Shown piece after piece: positions 1-12,544 of a stretch of 64,000 nucleotides of DNA; position 1 is the first letter of the stretch; each line of letters opens with the position of its first letter. Both the position numbers and the translations under genes were made by a program. Under the pieces are notes generated by a model that was given only the letters and a program-made list of their open reading frames with translations, did not search any database and was not told where the DNA came from. Location of the stretch: NCBI GenBank assembly GCA_030386875.1, contig CM059573.1, positions 30,607,891 through 30,671,890 of the forward strand, written 5' to 3'. The stretch is from Morinoia aosen (lineage: Eukaryota; Arthropoda; Malacostraca; Amphipoda; Talitridae).

Positions 1-2071
1 GTCTGTGGGTCTGATTTTGCGTTGTCAATGACAACGTATTGTTTCCGATTTGCTAAGTATGATCTAAACCAATCATGGACAGCCCCTCGAATGCCATAAC
101 AATGTAGTTTCGAGAGTAATACGTTATGGTCCACACAATCGAATGTTTTCGAAAGTCAAGAAATACGGAGAAAACAAATTTTCCTTCTTCTATATTAGAA
201 TAAAGGTATTGCAAATGATTTGATACAGCTTGTGTCGTAGATTTCTTAGAACGAAAACCGTATTGTTTGTCGTAGAGGAAAGATTTTTGTTCAAAATACG
301 AATGCACTTTTTTATACACAATTTTCTCGAATAGTTTGCTAATAATTGGTAGTACAGAGATAGGTATATAATTGTTAATGCAGTTTTTATCACCAATTTT
401 AAAAATAGGGGTGACTCTCGCAATTTTGAAAGAGTTGGGGAAGATACCTTGAGGAAGGGATTGGTTGACAATATAAGATATGCACGGTGCTATTATATCA
501 GCTATAGCCTTAAGAACTTTAGCCGAAAAATTTTTCAATCCACTTGATTTATTTTTCAAGTTGTTTATGCACGTAATTACATCGGAGGGATCAGTTGGCG
601 TGAAAAAGAAAGAGTTAGGTTCACGGACATGGTCCATGTATTGCAAGTGGTCTCTGGGTTCACTGAAGACTCAATCGGCTATATTTTTTCCTATGTTTAC
701 AAAAAAGTGGCTAAACACAGTTGCAATATCTTTTTTCTCGTGGTATTTTACATTTTCGTGAACGACGGACTCAATTGTTTTCGTAGTATTATTATTCGGT
801 TTATAGCATGAATTAAGCAGGTGTCAAGTTTTTTTAATATCAGTTTTGTATTCAGTAAATTTGCGCGTGAAGTAATCTCGTTTTGAGGTTCGTATTTGAT
901 TTGTCACATGATTCCTGAATCTGTTATACGTTACTTTAGATATTCGCCCTTCGTATAGTAAGGCTAGGTACGCTTGACGTTTTTTTATATTGATCACGAT
1001 ATCTTCAGTAATCCAGGGCTTTTGTCTATTTTTCGGCGTAATTGTGCGGGTGATTATTGGACAACACTGGTTATATGCGGTCGTTATAATTTCAGTTAAA
1101 TTTAGTATTGCTTCATCAATGTTAATCGCATTAATGTCCCGTTCATAGACGTCTAATGATGGCATTAATTCTTCTAGAACAGTTCGCATTGTTCCCAAGT
1201 TGTATTCGTTTACACAACGAAATGAACAAGTATCAGCCTGTGGGCTGGTACAAGGATTATAGACATTTTTCTTGATGAGAAACACCGGGAAATGGTCAGA
1301 TAAGTCAGAAATAATTATTCCGGTAAGAAAATCAGTCGGATCTAACATAAAAATATTATCGAGTAACGTAGCCGATTCAGAAACAACACGTGTAGGTTTC
1401 GTGATGATTGGAAGGAAGGAGCTAGACTGAAAAACATTTATGAAGTTTGAGATTTGCTCACAGCTATCATATTGTAGAAAATCGTAGTTGAAATCCCCGC
1501 AGATTATTATGTCATTATATAGAGACTTGTTGAACTGAGATATAATGCTTTGAAGCTCGTTCAGGAAAGAGACGTTACAAGCTGTTGGGGGCCTATATAC
1601 TGTCCCAAGCACAATCCGTTTATCATTTTTCGTTAGTTCTATAAATAAAGTCTCAATATGTTCACGATTCATAGTTGCACTTAAAATGACTTTCGAAGAT
1701 ATATGTTTAGATATGTACGTACTGATGCCACCACCACGTTTGTTAGTACGGAGTGAATGATGGCTATAATAGTTTTGAATTTGAATCAGGTCTTTAGATG
1801 AGTCGTCTACCCAACTTTCGGTGAAACTGAGAACATCAAAATTGCTGTTCAGCTCAGTGATAGTACAAGATATTTCATCTATTTTCGGATAAATGGATCT
1901 ACAGTTCCAACATAATAGAGAAAAATCGTTACAGGTCTTCCTCATCGATTCATTGAATTTTTAAATATTTAGGTATTTACAGTTTCCAGTTTCATTTAGG
2001 TTTGGGTGCAGTCTATTCAAATGATTGAGATCTGGATCAATATTGTCGAATATGTCAACATGGTCAGTCAT
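1..2071 (-). pseudogene. Retrotransposon ORF2: endonuclease and reverse transcriptase (broken, partial)
   Basis: Encodes the enzyme that nicks target DNA and copies the element RNA by target-primed reverse transcription. Reading minus from the ATG at 2071 (MTDHVDIF), an in-frame TAA lies in the linker before the ATG at 1945. The apurinic-type endonuclease follows: CWNCRSI, TESW (near residues 42-45 counted from 1945), RGGGI, VYRPP, GDFNYDF and SDHFPVF. The frame continues through KKT-TGA, where copy B has a tryptophan codon, and a second TGA after KNIAD. The reverse transcriptase fingers follow (NYIPISVLPIISKLFEKIV, QYGFRSKKST). Motif A begins as FLDFRK, then a one-base deletion near 147 shifts the frame; copy B has the extra base. 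So two or three stops and one frameshift make it inactive. The C-terminal part lies beyond the window start. Confidence 0.85.
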
Positions 2072-2672
2072 TAGCATTAAGAGACAGTAAGTAAAATGTA
2101 ACGTAAAAATAAAAATGATAAAAACTACGGGATGAAGGTAAAAATAAGGACATTCCTACTTAGAATTAAATTAAAAGAAAGAGAAACTAAAAACACACAG
2201 ATTATTAGTATAAATTATTCAAAACCTAGTATGATTTCATAAGGAGAGCGCAAATTCAGTCCATGAGCAGGAACATTAGGGATCATAAATGGCAAATAAT
2301 GTAGTTACAAGGCTGTCGTACCAGTGGTTTCTGCATATAACGCTTATAAGATGTAGCAAGGACGAAATGGATTTAAAAACGAAGTGACAGTGAAGTTATT
2401 TATGGAATTTAAAAAATCTTGACTAACTAAATTGTTTCCAGATTCAGAAACATATACACGAGTTAAGTCTGAGCAGCAAGTTCGGTATGAGCATTCGGAT
2501 AAAAAGCAGAAAGAAAGAAATTGAAAAACAATTTAGTAAGCAGTAAAAGAAGGCTGCAAGGTCGACGTGGATGCCTTGAAGAGGTAAAGGTAATTCAATC
2601 AAAAATCAAGAAGAAAACATGTGGACAGATATCAAAATAATATTAAACTCAATACGTCAATCTAAAAAAATA

Positions 2673-3472
2673 CTAATCACGAATAATTTCCTCTGAGGAC
2701 TTGCCGACATGTTGCAGCAAGTACTTGTCTAGTTCTTCAGGTGCATTGATGGTTAGGGGTCTCTGAGTTACTTGGCCAGGTATCTTTGGAGAGAAGACGT
2801 TGATATTGCCATCCAAACTTCTTGCGGGTCCTATTTGTTCCGGAAATTTTCATTTGGCCAATCTCAGAGTGTACATTATACTTGCTCGCGAAGGTACTAA
2901 GTATTCATTCACGTAGAGTTGTTCCGGTTTAGTAACACGGCAGGTTGTCAGAACTTCTTGCTTCTTTTCATATTTTCGTAGCTCAAAAGATATGTTTCTT
3001 CTATCGACGTTTCCGGGTGGAGGTTTTTTTCCCAATCTATTCGCTGTGGTGATGTCAGAGTTACTCAGGTTGATTTTGAGTTGGTCCTTCAGGATCTGGC
3101 ACACCGTTTCTATGCAATTTTCTTCAGGACGTGATTGCGGCAGTTCCCCTGATATAACCAAAGTGCGTTTTTGTTCTCCAATTCTTCACGTTCTTCTTTC
3201 CGTTCGAGTCGCTCTAGACGAGAGACTATGTTATTTATCTTCTTATCTTGTTCTTCAATCCTTGCATTTTGATTTGATTCTTTCTTCGTTAGTGTTTCAA
3301 TCATCGTTTTCAAGTCACTAATTTCGCTTTGAAATTTCTTCATTACTGATTTGAAGAGATCAATTAGGATGGAAACTACTTGCTTAGTCTGTTTTGGCAG
3401 GCCTTGTACGTCTGGATAGTCAAGCTCCAGCATACCCTCGCTGTTGTTGTCCTTGGTTGGGCTTGTCGCCAT
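2673..3472 (-). pseudogene. Retrotransposon ORF1 (coiled coil plus RNA-binding-like domain, frameshifted)
   Basis: A structural RNA-chaperone-like protein of the LINE particle. The start ATG at 3472 sits in CAAGATGGCG, shared with copy B. The first about 105 residues end in a charged heptad-like stretch (ARIEEQDKKINNIVSRLERL), a likely coiled coil. A frameshift near 3160 moves the reading to the frame beginning VISGELP, which contains ANRLGKKPP, RRNISFELRKYEKK and the block YVNEYLVPSRASIMYTLRLAK, resembling the RRM/C-terminal part of LINE ORF1 proteins. An in-frame TGA follows LRLAK, where copy B has a sense codon, and the ancestral frame runs on to a TAG at 2673 (SEEIIRD). Expected length is about 266 residues. 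ORF1 families diverge quickly, so the domain call is by resemblance. Confidence 0.75.
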
Positions 3473-3715
3473 CTTGTGAAAAGGGAGACACTCTCAAAAA
3501 GAAGCAAGGGTTGAGTGCTTGTTCTGATGGAATATCACACTTTTTGTTCGATTTTTTTAATTTGGTTAGATAAAATTTATTCTTGGATTCTCATGGTCTG
3601 AGTGGGCACTCTTTTTTGGTTAGAAATGCATGATCATTAACCAGTTGGGCACTTTGTTTCGGAGCAAAGACACAGACGTCCTCACTGCCTCACTGCACTC
3701 ACTGCACTGCACACA

Positions 3716-4719
3716 TACATATTCATGACTGACTTGAAAAAATACATGATTTCAATTACAATTTTAAATAAAATGATTACATTTGAACTAAAAAAATCAC
3801 AAAAACAGTTTGTATAACAAACAAAATACAAATACTGTCAGTGTAGCTTCAGATTAAATTCACACTAAACAAAATTTGAATTGGTCTCCTTTAACAGGGC
3901 AACTTACCATTCAGGTTTATATAATATTCTAGGTATATATATGCATATAAGTCCAGTACTTTTATGTCACCATTATTTTTATATCACCATTATAACTGTT
4001 AATGTTTGGATACCCACATATTAGCCTAGCTTACTAGTAGCTAAATACTACCTATATATGCATACCTAATGGAGAGGTGAAAATGGTCAATCCAGTTTTG
4101 ATTCGTGAAATGATGAGCAGGATATAAAAAAATCTTAGGAAATACCATAAAAACAAGGTGTGCAAAATATCAGCACAATCGATCAATACCCAAGTAGACA
4201 CAGATGCGGGATTAACATGGGGCCCATATGATATAACTGAAAAATAATTATACCTTTTCACATTCATTGCACAATGTGTATGATAGGTGGTAGTATTACT
4301 GTAGATTTGTGCTTTTCATAGTGAAGAGGAATATAAAAACATTATTTATGATTGCTCTCAGGAAAAGTTTAGCTGCAATCTACCTGCGTCTCTGTACACA
4401 TGCATCTTCAAGAGGTGGGAAGAATTGAAGTGAAAAAACTAAATGGTTATTTTCATTACATTAATTTAAGACTACATAAATCTCTAGAAATTAAATATTT
4501 GACCTATTCCGGTTTCTTTGACAAGATAGGCCAATTAATTCAGATAATCCCTAACAAAACTGATTATTCATTAAAAGTAAGCAAGAACAGCATAGGAACA
4601 ACATAATGCGAGCAGTATGCATTCACTTGGTTTGATAAAATAAGTAAATTTAAAAACGTTTAAGTCACCATCCCTGTCTTTTGCGCCAATCCACATCACT
4701 GTTTGAACTCGTACATGTA
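3716..4719. other. AT-rich stretch, no gene seen
   Basis: No open frame here looks coding and I see no terminal repeats or tandem array. It separates the first retrotransposon from the small foldback at 4720. Confidence 0.5.
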
Positions 4720-4831
4720 TACCCAGTCTAACATTTGTGCAACCAGCATGCATGTTTTTCGCCGCCCAAGTAATTGAATTGCTTTGGCAGCGAAAGTTAT
4801 GCATGCCCTGGCAAAAAAGTTAGACTGGGTA
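4720..4831. repeat. Small foldback element / long hairpin
   Basis: The sequence TACCCAGTCTAAC at 4720 is repeated inverted at 4819-4831. Inner parts also pair imperfectly: GCATGCATGTTTTTCGCCGCC against its partner around 4785-4810. The arms are about 50 bases with a short AT-rich loop. It could be a miniature transposon or the precursor-like hairpin such elements form. No coding content. Confidence 0.7.
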
Positions 4832-5320
4832 ATCTCATAGAAAGAGCAGAAGTTGAGTTCCTCGTAGATCAGTATATGTTTTCTGACTCTCATTGGGATC
4901 TCTTGGGTAGATTTCTGAATGCCATTCCCCCCATTTGCAAGAATTTAATTTTTACATTGAAAAGTGCTGTAAAGAGCAATATGTTCATGCAAACATAATT
5001 TATTGAACGTAAGCAAATAAAGTTTTGTCACTTGCAAATGAGTATTACGAAAGGGTATCATGGGTGCCATAGCCCACTCATTGTGGTTGACTTCCTTAAC
5101 GAATAACGTATGGTTCAAAATTCATTATGGTACCATATATGTCATTCACTAACAGGCACTAACATTGATGCTTACCAAAATGCCGAAAGGAAAGATTAGA
5201 TTATAAGTCAGCTAAGGCGACCCTAACCACACAGCAAAAACGTTCCAAAAGGAGGAATGTTGGCAATCTTGTGAGTCATTGGGTAGTGTTTCTGCTAGCT
5301 TGGATGTACATCTTTCCTGG
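4832..5320. other. No feature recognised
   Basis: AT-rich sequence between two foldback structures. Nothing coding or repetitive is evident. Confidence 0.4.
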
Positions 5321-6030
5321 TAAATGTGAAGGGTTGGACAATCATCAATTTTCGAATTTGCGGTGTCTAAACATAATTAGATCGATAAAAACAATTTTTT
5401 TCAATGCACTTTCGGGGGCAAATGAGTATTTAACAAGTTATAGCGGTAAATTAGTTACCGCGACTCCAGTGTTTGAAGCGGGAAGTAATTCATCGAGCAC
5501 GGCGTCTGGCAACACCGCAATGGACGTTGCCATCGAACGCACTCGAATCATCGAGGCCGTTCCCGGCATCTAAGACGAAAGTTAACATACAGCTATAACT
5601 CGTCATTGTTGGGTGATGATTTCTATTGTGTTATTAACTAAAAGATCCTAGAAGTCGGTTCAGGCTCCGCAGGGCCTGCAAATAATAAATTACAAAGTAC
5701 TTAAACGTACTTTAACAGCTCAATCGCGCAAAAAATAAAACCTACCGCAAAAAATAAAACTCGTAAAATACTCATTTGCAAAAAACAAAAATACATTATT
5801 TTGATGTTATTGCCATGATTCAAGCAACAGAAATTCGAAAATCGATTAAGTAGCTGTTTATTCGAGCACATTCGTCATCATAGACGAAACTAAACCTACC
5901 GCTATAACTCGTTAAATACCCATTTGCCCCCGAAAGTGCATCGAAGAACAATTGTTTATTTCAGCCAAATTAACAATGTTTAGGCAGCGAAAATTGGAAA
6001 ATCGATGATTGTCCTACGCTTCACAAATAC
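5321..6030. mobile_element. Foldback (long terminal inverted repeat) element
   Basis: The left arm (about 5321-5470) and right arm (about 5885-6030) are inverted copies. Matching blocks include GGACAATCATC, GATTTTCC/AATTTTCG, GCACTTTCGGGGGCAAATG and GTTATAGCGGTA. The centre (5471-5884) is AT-rich and noncoding. The arms differ by scattered substitutions and small indels, so the copy is not recent. No transposase remains, so the superfamily is undetermined. The short open frame across the left arm is not a gene. Confidence 0.75.
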
Positions 6031-7030
6031 CTCTTTCCTTCAAACTTTTGTGAATGGCCTAATAATTATTTTTCATTTTTTTAGTATTTGCACGGTATTT
6101 TAATGAATAAACCGTTAATCAGCTGGTCTGGAGAATAAAAAATGAAATGGAAGTACTATTAAAAATATACAGAATAATGGTTAAAAAAAACATTAATATC
6201 ACTTATCATCAACAATTAAGAATACATATGTACAATACATAGAACTATTATACCAAAAAAATTGTATGAATTGAAAAAACTTGAAGCAATTAATAAAATA
6301 AGAAAATTAAAGAAATAATATTGAAGTTTTCTCAAATAATGTAATAGTCAAAACTTACATATGTGCGTTGAGTCCACACTGCATCACTCATAAAGCTATC
6401 ACCTAATTAGTTATTTACACACATTGTAAAATTGCAACACTTTCAATAAAATACACTTTAAATGAGAAGTCTTCCAAGCAAGTACTACGTATGTTTTTGT
6501 CACCCTTGTGAAACTTTTTTGTCATGTTGAAAAAAGTTTCACAAATAATTTCCATGTCTTGATAATCGATATTTACAACTTCATTAACAACATCAATAAT
6601 TGGAAAAATAAATTCTACAATGCTTCCCATACTTTCAATAGTACCAATCGTGTGAGGTCGCCATTGTCATCAATGCGTTCAGAACAAGGTTTGTTACGCC
6701 TATTATTCAGGCCCTTCACTGCACAGTAACTCAAATATGACGAATGCTGAAAATAGATTTCTATAGACAATTAATTCATGAACAACTGAATTACAATGAG
6801 TTGTACCACAAATTATGTCTACTCTGTATGTCATGGGAATATGAAGGCCGTTTATCTACGCGTAGTTCGATTAAATTTGAAGCGCAGGGACTGTTTTCTT
6901 TCCAAAAATATAGTTTTTGAAACCCTTGTAACAAAAAAAGGTAACACGTTTGCTCCAGGGGCTTAAATAAATTTAACATCACGTAAACTGCACTCTTGCT
7001 GTTGATAGCTAAGCAATGAAGGTCCTAACC
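6031..7030. other. AT-rich stretch, no gene seen
   Basis: Nothing beyond short chance frames. The last ten bases (7021-7030, GGTCCTAACC) are the left target duplication of the next element. Confidence 0.45.
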
Positions 7031-7462
7031 AAGGAGCGTTAATGGAATGGAGGCGGCATCGCTATCTTTTGCCAGTCGAGCGAGTGAAGCCAATTTTGCC
7101 GACCCAAGCCCCGCCCACCCGGCATTGGGTCCCAGTGTGGAGGTGGTGTTGCAGTGGAGGGGTAGCACCACCTCCATCGTCAGCGACTGAAGACCACGCT
7201 GTTAAATGACAGACTTGCGCTACTCTGTGCTATACGTTTTTTTCTTAGGCATATATTTCAATTGCGTTCTCGCTGAATGATAAAAAAACTCATATTGAAA
7301 AAACTCGTCCTTGACCGCAGCGTGGATTAGCGGCGCCCTGTCACGCTGAGTTTCTGACACGCACTGAGCCCCATCTCCGTGTGTGCCCGTATATCCTACA
7401 GCTACCGAAAATTGGCTTCACTTTAGAGCGCTGATGCCGCCTCCATTCCATTAAAGTTCCTT
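7031..7462. mobile_element. Mutator-like miniature element with 10-bp target duplication
   Basis: A 432-bp noncoding element. The left end AAGGAGCGTTAATGGAATGG continues GAGGCGGCATC; the right end is its inverted copy with a few differences. The flanking bases are identical: GGTCCTAACC at 7021-7030 and again at 7463-7472. A 10-bp duplication is typical of Mutator-like elements (9-11 bp) and argues against hAT or P (8 bp) and mariner (2 bp). The interior is GC-richer than its surroundings and includes a perfect hairpin, GGAGGTGGTG to CACCACCTCC, near 7139-7168. No transposase, so the superfamily call rests on duplication length and is an inference. Confidence 0.8.
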
Positions 7463-7900
7463 GGTCCTAACCATGAAGGCACTGCATCTAGTCCACATTA
7501 CATAGCCATTAAATTCAAACTACCGCGATTCACTCCTGAGTCATGCGGCGGTTGGCTTTAACATATCGCACACAAGACTTCCGACTTCAGGGCTGCATTA
7601 GCAATGAACTGATTAGTCGTTAAAATTACCCCTCTAAAATACATGTATATGGGTTTTTGACATTTTTAAATAGCTTTTTTCTCACAACTGAATTAGTTTC
7701 GGTAAATAAAACTATACTTTGTGATTTTTTTCAGTCGATTGATGTCAGTAACGGGTTGTGTAATCAGACTTAACAACCATATAAGCTACGTTCACCTAAG
7801 CAGCATTGAAAAATTGCACGAAAGCGCTTTACTCAAAGAATGATGCATGCCAAATGGGTTATATGTTAGGAATAGGCCTACTCAAAACCATCGTTCCGAA

Positions 7901-7937
7901 ATTAAGTCATTTATATCATCTATATAAATGACTTAAT
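7901..7937. repeat. Perfect 16-bp stem hairpin
   Basis: ATTAAGTCATTTATAT at 7901-7916, a five-base loop, then its exact reverse complement at 7922-7937. The surrounding 7473-8880 is AT-rich with no gene. A loosely repeated ATATCAACCCAATAT word occurs near 8222 and 8497. Confidence 0.7.
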
Positions 7938-8879
7938 ATCATCTTAATTCAATATATGTATAGACATTTATTGCTATAGTAACATATGGAAAACGATTTT
8001 AGCATGTTTTTTGAAAAAAACAGACCTTCGAAACTCATTGGATGACTGAAAAAACAAGAACTATGAACCTGTGATTACAGTAATTCTGAATATACATATT
8101 GTAACGTATTCACATTTCTTGATATCTGTCAAATATATCTGCACTCAATAATGACTGCAATAACTATTCATTAACTTTATTAGTACATTTTATACAAATC
8201 ACTTCGTATTATTGGCGTACGATATCAACCCAATATTTGGGCAATAATAATTTATGTTTTAACAAATTTTATTAAATTGTGAGATTTTTAATTATTTTGA
8301 GATAGTTTCTACTTATATGAATATCGTACATATATGTATATATACACTGTTAGTTTTATATTAGAAATAAAACTATTTACTACATTGTTCCAATAACAAG
8401 TTGATATCATAAAGAACTATATTTTTTTGCGATATTGTATTGTTATAAGCCTATTATTGTAATCCTAGATTCCAATATCAGGTCAATAAATGATTATCAA
8501 CCCAATATTGGCGTAATAATTTCTTGATACCTGGGCTTTACAACGCATTAATATGGCTACGAAGGCTTATCCTAATATTCTAGATTTAGCTTAAATAAAG
8601 GATTATTTTAATTAAATATTTTATTCATACTTTTTTGGGTGCTTAATGCCGATCGTGCTTTGCATTTTCGTATCAGAATTAAAGCAATAAATAACTTAGA
8701 TGTCGAAACATGTTTCATAACTGCGAGTCCAGTATGTGATCGTAGAAATTAGACCAGCGCAGTCTATGCTGTATTTGGACAGGTGTGCTTAATTTTCGGC
8801 CAAGATGAGCCGGTATTTTGTTTCTTCACATAATTGAGAGCGAGGGTGAGCATTTGAGTGTTTAGTAAGCTTTGTCATT

Positions 8880-9140
8880 AGAAACTCTCTGCCACGCTCA
8901 GCGAAGTTGTCGTTTTGAAGAGCAACACTCAAATATTTAATATATATTAAATATTTGAGAGTTTCTTTTCAAAACGACAACTTTCGGCGACAAAAAATAA
9001 CTTTCGGCCACGCATAGCTGAGATTTATCGCCTTTAATTGACCCTCAAATATAAATATATATATATATATATATTTGTATTTGAGGGTCGTTTAGAGGCG
9101 ATAAATCCCGGCTGTGCGCGGCCGAAAGTTTTTTTTAACA
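8880..9140. repeat. Cluster of two adjacent palindromes with an (AT)n core
   Basis: The first palindrome (about 8904-8983) centres on a perfect CTCAAATATTTAATATATTA-type inverted repeat, with outer arms AGTTGTCGTTTTGAA. The second (about 8997-9136) has arms of about 57 bases, including ACTTTCGGCC, GATTTATCGCCT and GACCCTCAAATA, around an AT dinucleotide run at 9054-9073. Related words (TTTCGGC, CAACTT) link the two, suggesting one complex foldback element or repeated foldback insertion. No coding content. Confidence 0.7.
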
Positions 9141-9395
9141 CTAAATTCATGGATGGCCATCCGCGAATCATGTGCGTATCGCCGGTGAAATGGGTCGAGC
9201 AGGGACGTGGCATGGACCTAGCATGAATAATCGTCGCGGACGGCCGCGTACGTATCTGAGCCAAAAAGTTCGTCCTCAAGTGGACATTTCGCCTATGATT
9301 CGGAGCCGATTTACCCATGATACGTCCCTTGGGTTCTCTCTTGCCCGACCATATCAGATCGGCGATACGTCCTCGATTTTAAATTGGGTAGTTCA
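9130..9395 (-). repeat. Dispersed repeat family F, copy 1 (diverged)
   Basis: One of four copies. On the minus strand it begins CCCAATTTAAAATCGAGGAC, continues G-TATCGCCG, and ends near GGATGGCCATCCATGAATTT. The other copies are at 24603, 29400 and 60625. Interiors vary much more than the ends. No transposase or convincing open frame, and the short open frames here are chance. The type is unknown. Confidence 0.6.
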
Positions 9396-12300
9396 TTTTT
9401 AGACTTACGGAAGGAACTAGATTATCAAGAATGACTTAAATATACGAATGGTGATCTAAACACATTCTCCCAAAGGTAATACCGAGTATTTTTACATGAA
9501 GTATTTATTCGAGTATTACCCTGATTCTACCTAGTATTTACGATCAGGATACGTCAACATGCAAATTATAAGTTTTGTTTTACATTTTAAAAATTGTGAA
9601 TGCACTGCCAAATGGAAAGATAAAATACTAAAATTTGTGTGCGCAAAAAATAAACAAAATTGACGAAATGCTCTATTACTGGATAAGTTGCAACTTCTTC
9701 TAAAATTACTACGCGGAATCGAAAAAAAATTGAGCGCGCCGCTAAATTTTGAATGCCTAGTTAATATAAATTGATATTTGTGATACGCAGTTCGAATTTG
9801 ACGAGTAGGACACGATGCCCACCTTACCTGAATGAAATTATTTTTTTAGAGATATTTTATGCTTAACGTGCTTAACTCTAAAACACAAATCCTGGATCGC
9901 TATATTCAACTAGCTTTCTAATAGCTTCCTCTTTTATATCACGTAAACAGAACTTATTCACAACGAAATCAACCCGGCAAACCACTTCTATATAAGTGCA
10001 AACTCTAAGACATGTTAGAGCTCAAAACATCATAGGTGCCTGGCAAAGGCAGATGCCTCGCCTAAGATGCATCGTCACCTGACGAAATCCCCACACTCAT
10101 CTATAAAAATGCACGATTGAGTCGCACCTGGCGAGGTCAAGCATGAGGTGCTAGGTTTAGTTTTACAGAACGCAGCACCTGACATTGTCTCGTAGGAAGT
10201 AGCTGAGACAGTCTCTCTGGTGGCAGCTGGGGCCATTCAACAGGAACATGCAGTGAGCATGCTGCCAAATTTAAGCCCAATGTTCTCAAAAGTCAATACA
10301 AATGAGCAGTAGTTTACGTAAGGGGATGGCAAGAAACGAAGGCCTTATGCGTAATTTTTTGCCAGAAATAGCTCAATCAATCTTTTATTGTAAGAAAATG
10401 AGTCCAATTCGGTCACAAAGCATCTCAGAGGTTCTAAAGGTAGAACCGTTCACAGGAGCTGCTTTTTGAGGGAGTTTTCGAGCTCTAACGGAGTACATGA
10501 ATAAACGCGCAAAAGATAGAAAGCATGTTCGTTTTGCTGATGAACAGTAATTTCATATAAGTATCAAAAACGAAATACCAAACTGCTAGGTGTGCATATA
10601 TTTAATATTGCATAGGCTTTCTTAAAATTCTCCTTCTTTTGAGATATTCGATGGGCGTAGTTTGTGGTACCCTTCACACCAATTTACTGGTAAAAACAAC
10701 TTTAGAACTTCACCATATAATCGCAATAGGAACTTTGATGGCCAATTTCTGTTAAATGCCAGAGATAATACCCACAACAGTGTCTTGAAACTGACTGTAT
10801 ATATTATCGCTGGACTCAAATCATCAGCGTTTATGATAATCAATATCGTTTAACTTCATCGCCAGAGAAAAAAAAACACAACTGTTTCGGTTTCAGAACA
10901 TACATGCAGGTGTCAAAAGACAGCTCTGCATGAGACGAAATACACCTTCGCTTGATTCATATGCTACATATGTTCGAAAGAGTTGCTAAGCCCGAAGAAG
11001 ATTACCCCCTGGTCACAATTGTATTGGATTAGCCCGGCTTATAGCTCGCCTCAATGGTAACTTCAGTTCAAAAGAATTCGTTGACAGTATTTTTCACCAA
11101 ATTAAAAAAAACATAGTGTCAAAATTTCAATTTGACAATATTATTTCGACTCAATTGGAACAAAAGGATTCGTTTACAGTATTTTTGTAGGCATAATTCG
11201 AGTGCACTAACTACTGAGGGGAATTTAAACGACAGTGTAGAGTGGTAATTGAAGTGAAAAAATAGCAAATTTTCTGTCTCAACGATTTGGCTGGCTCTGA
11301 AATGAGATCTGTAATTCCCCTAGTAAAAATTGACATTTGATTTTTGATAAATATCAATGCATCAGATTCTTAACCTGTCGAGGTTTTTTGAAGTCCAGAA
11401 AACAGCAAAAAAAATACTTAGGAAACCAAAAAGGCTAGCTTACAGCGCATGGGATTCTTCGAGCAGAGCAGAAATCGTTTCACTGTTAGGCGGAGATTTG
11501 ATCACACAAAACATGTGCTGCAAATTTAGTATATCTAAGGCCTGAACGAGAAAACTGCTATTTTAGTTTTATATGTTGGAGTTCGATGAATAATATTATT
11601 GTCTGGGCTGCAAAAAAACAAGAAGAAAAGAAAAGAGATTGTTACTCCTGTTGCTCACCTATTCCACGGAAGGACTTGGTATCGTAATGCGTTGTAAGCT
11701 ACGCTTAAAAAAGTTTCATTGACTTGCCAGTATTCTGAGCTTCAGGTGCTCGTTTTTGTAGCCCAATTTTTCCTTGCGGGGCTAATAATTTGTGTTCTTA
11801 CGAGTTGAAGTTGTGTTCGGATACTATTTGCTAAAAGATTCCACAGGTTTCTACGCAATAACACGTTTGTAGTATCCATAAAAGACCACAAAAGTGGCCC
11901 CAAATGTCCATTTTGGACTCAACGGGAGCGTGATGTGCATGATCCCGACACTTTGTGCGAGGGTGCGATATTTTCTGTCCCCGTCGTAACTTCAGCAACA
12001 CTCTATCTTCTGCCGAGACCCTTCGGTCCGTCCGTTTTAAAGGTAATTGAAAAACTCGTTCTTTCATGAAACACTAAAAGCGGAGGATTGTTATACTCTG
12101 CAGAAGTTTTGTTACTTTACAAAGGTCCTAATTCTAAATAAGTTCTACATCAAAATTTTGATTGGCATTATCTCGTTGCGTTCTCGATACGCACGTTATT
12201 ATGCACTTCGGGAGCAAACGGTACCTCAAATGTTACATCTTATAAATTCCTGTCTGTTGGTCCACTTGTTTGCAAGTAACAACTTCTGTTTGTTAAGGTT

Positions 12301-12540
12301 TCTAACTGTTGCGAATTCTTGATCAGCCTTTTGAACCGTCAACGAAATAAATGTGCCGTTTAGGAGACTACATAAAGAAGCAGTGGACCGGCTGGCGCAT
12401 TCTGATCTGGTTCAATTTATCACTTAGTTCGTTCAGTTGATTCAGTTCTTTCAGTTCGTTCAATTCAGTAAACTTCTAAATTTTCGCCTTAATGTTGCTC
12501 TCAACAGTTTATCCGGTACATTTCGTAGCTTGCAAAACTA
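9396..12540. other. No gene recognised
   Basis: About 3.1 kb of mostly AT-rich sequence. One plus-strand stretch, from just after a TGA near 11806 to a TGA near 12069, is open for about 84 codons without an early ATG (containing KDHKSGPKCPFWTQRERD). I do not recognise it; it could be a decayed coding fragment or chance. The 10.0-10.5 kb part also has a more coding-like composition but is interrupted by many stops. Confidence 0.35.
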
Positions 12541-12544
12541 TGTA

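Larger units (their letters stand above)
1..3715 (-). mobile_element. Non-LTR retrotransposon copy A (CR1/L2-like), cut by window start
   Basis: A two-ORF LINE-type element on the minus strand. ORF1 (3472 to 2673) precedes ORF2 (2071 onward to base 1), separated by about 600 bases. The 5' untranslated region resembles that of copy B at 51.06 kb: both carry a GAAACAAAGTGCC stretch upstream and CAAGATGGCG at the ORF1 start. This supports a near-full 5' end around 3715, where the sequence turns into a short run of CACTG/CTGCA words. The 3' part, including most of the reverse transcriptase palm, lies outside the window. The order of endonuclease then reverse transcriptase, and ORF1 with coiled coil plus RNA-binding-like domain, fit the CR1/L2/Jockey group. 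The exact clade is inferred and would need a phylogeny. Confidence 0.85.

Noticed and set aside
9034..9402. Three overlapping short frames, one with an IYIYIYI tract
   Set aside because: Produced by the AT dinucleotide run and by the GC-richer family F repeat; no domain.
10535..10600. CTGATGA near 10537 as another hammerhead
   Set aside because: No GAAAC partner or pairing stems follow at the right distance.
11800..12070. Plus-strand stretch open for about 84 codons
   Set aside because: No ATG near the start, no recognisable family and no splice context; kept only as a note.
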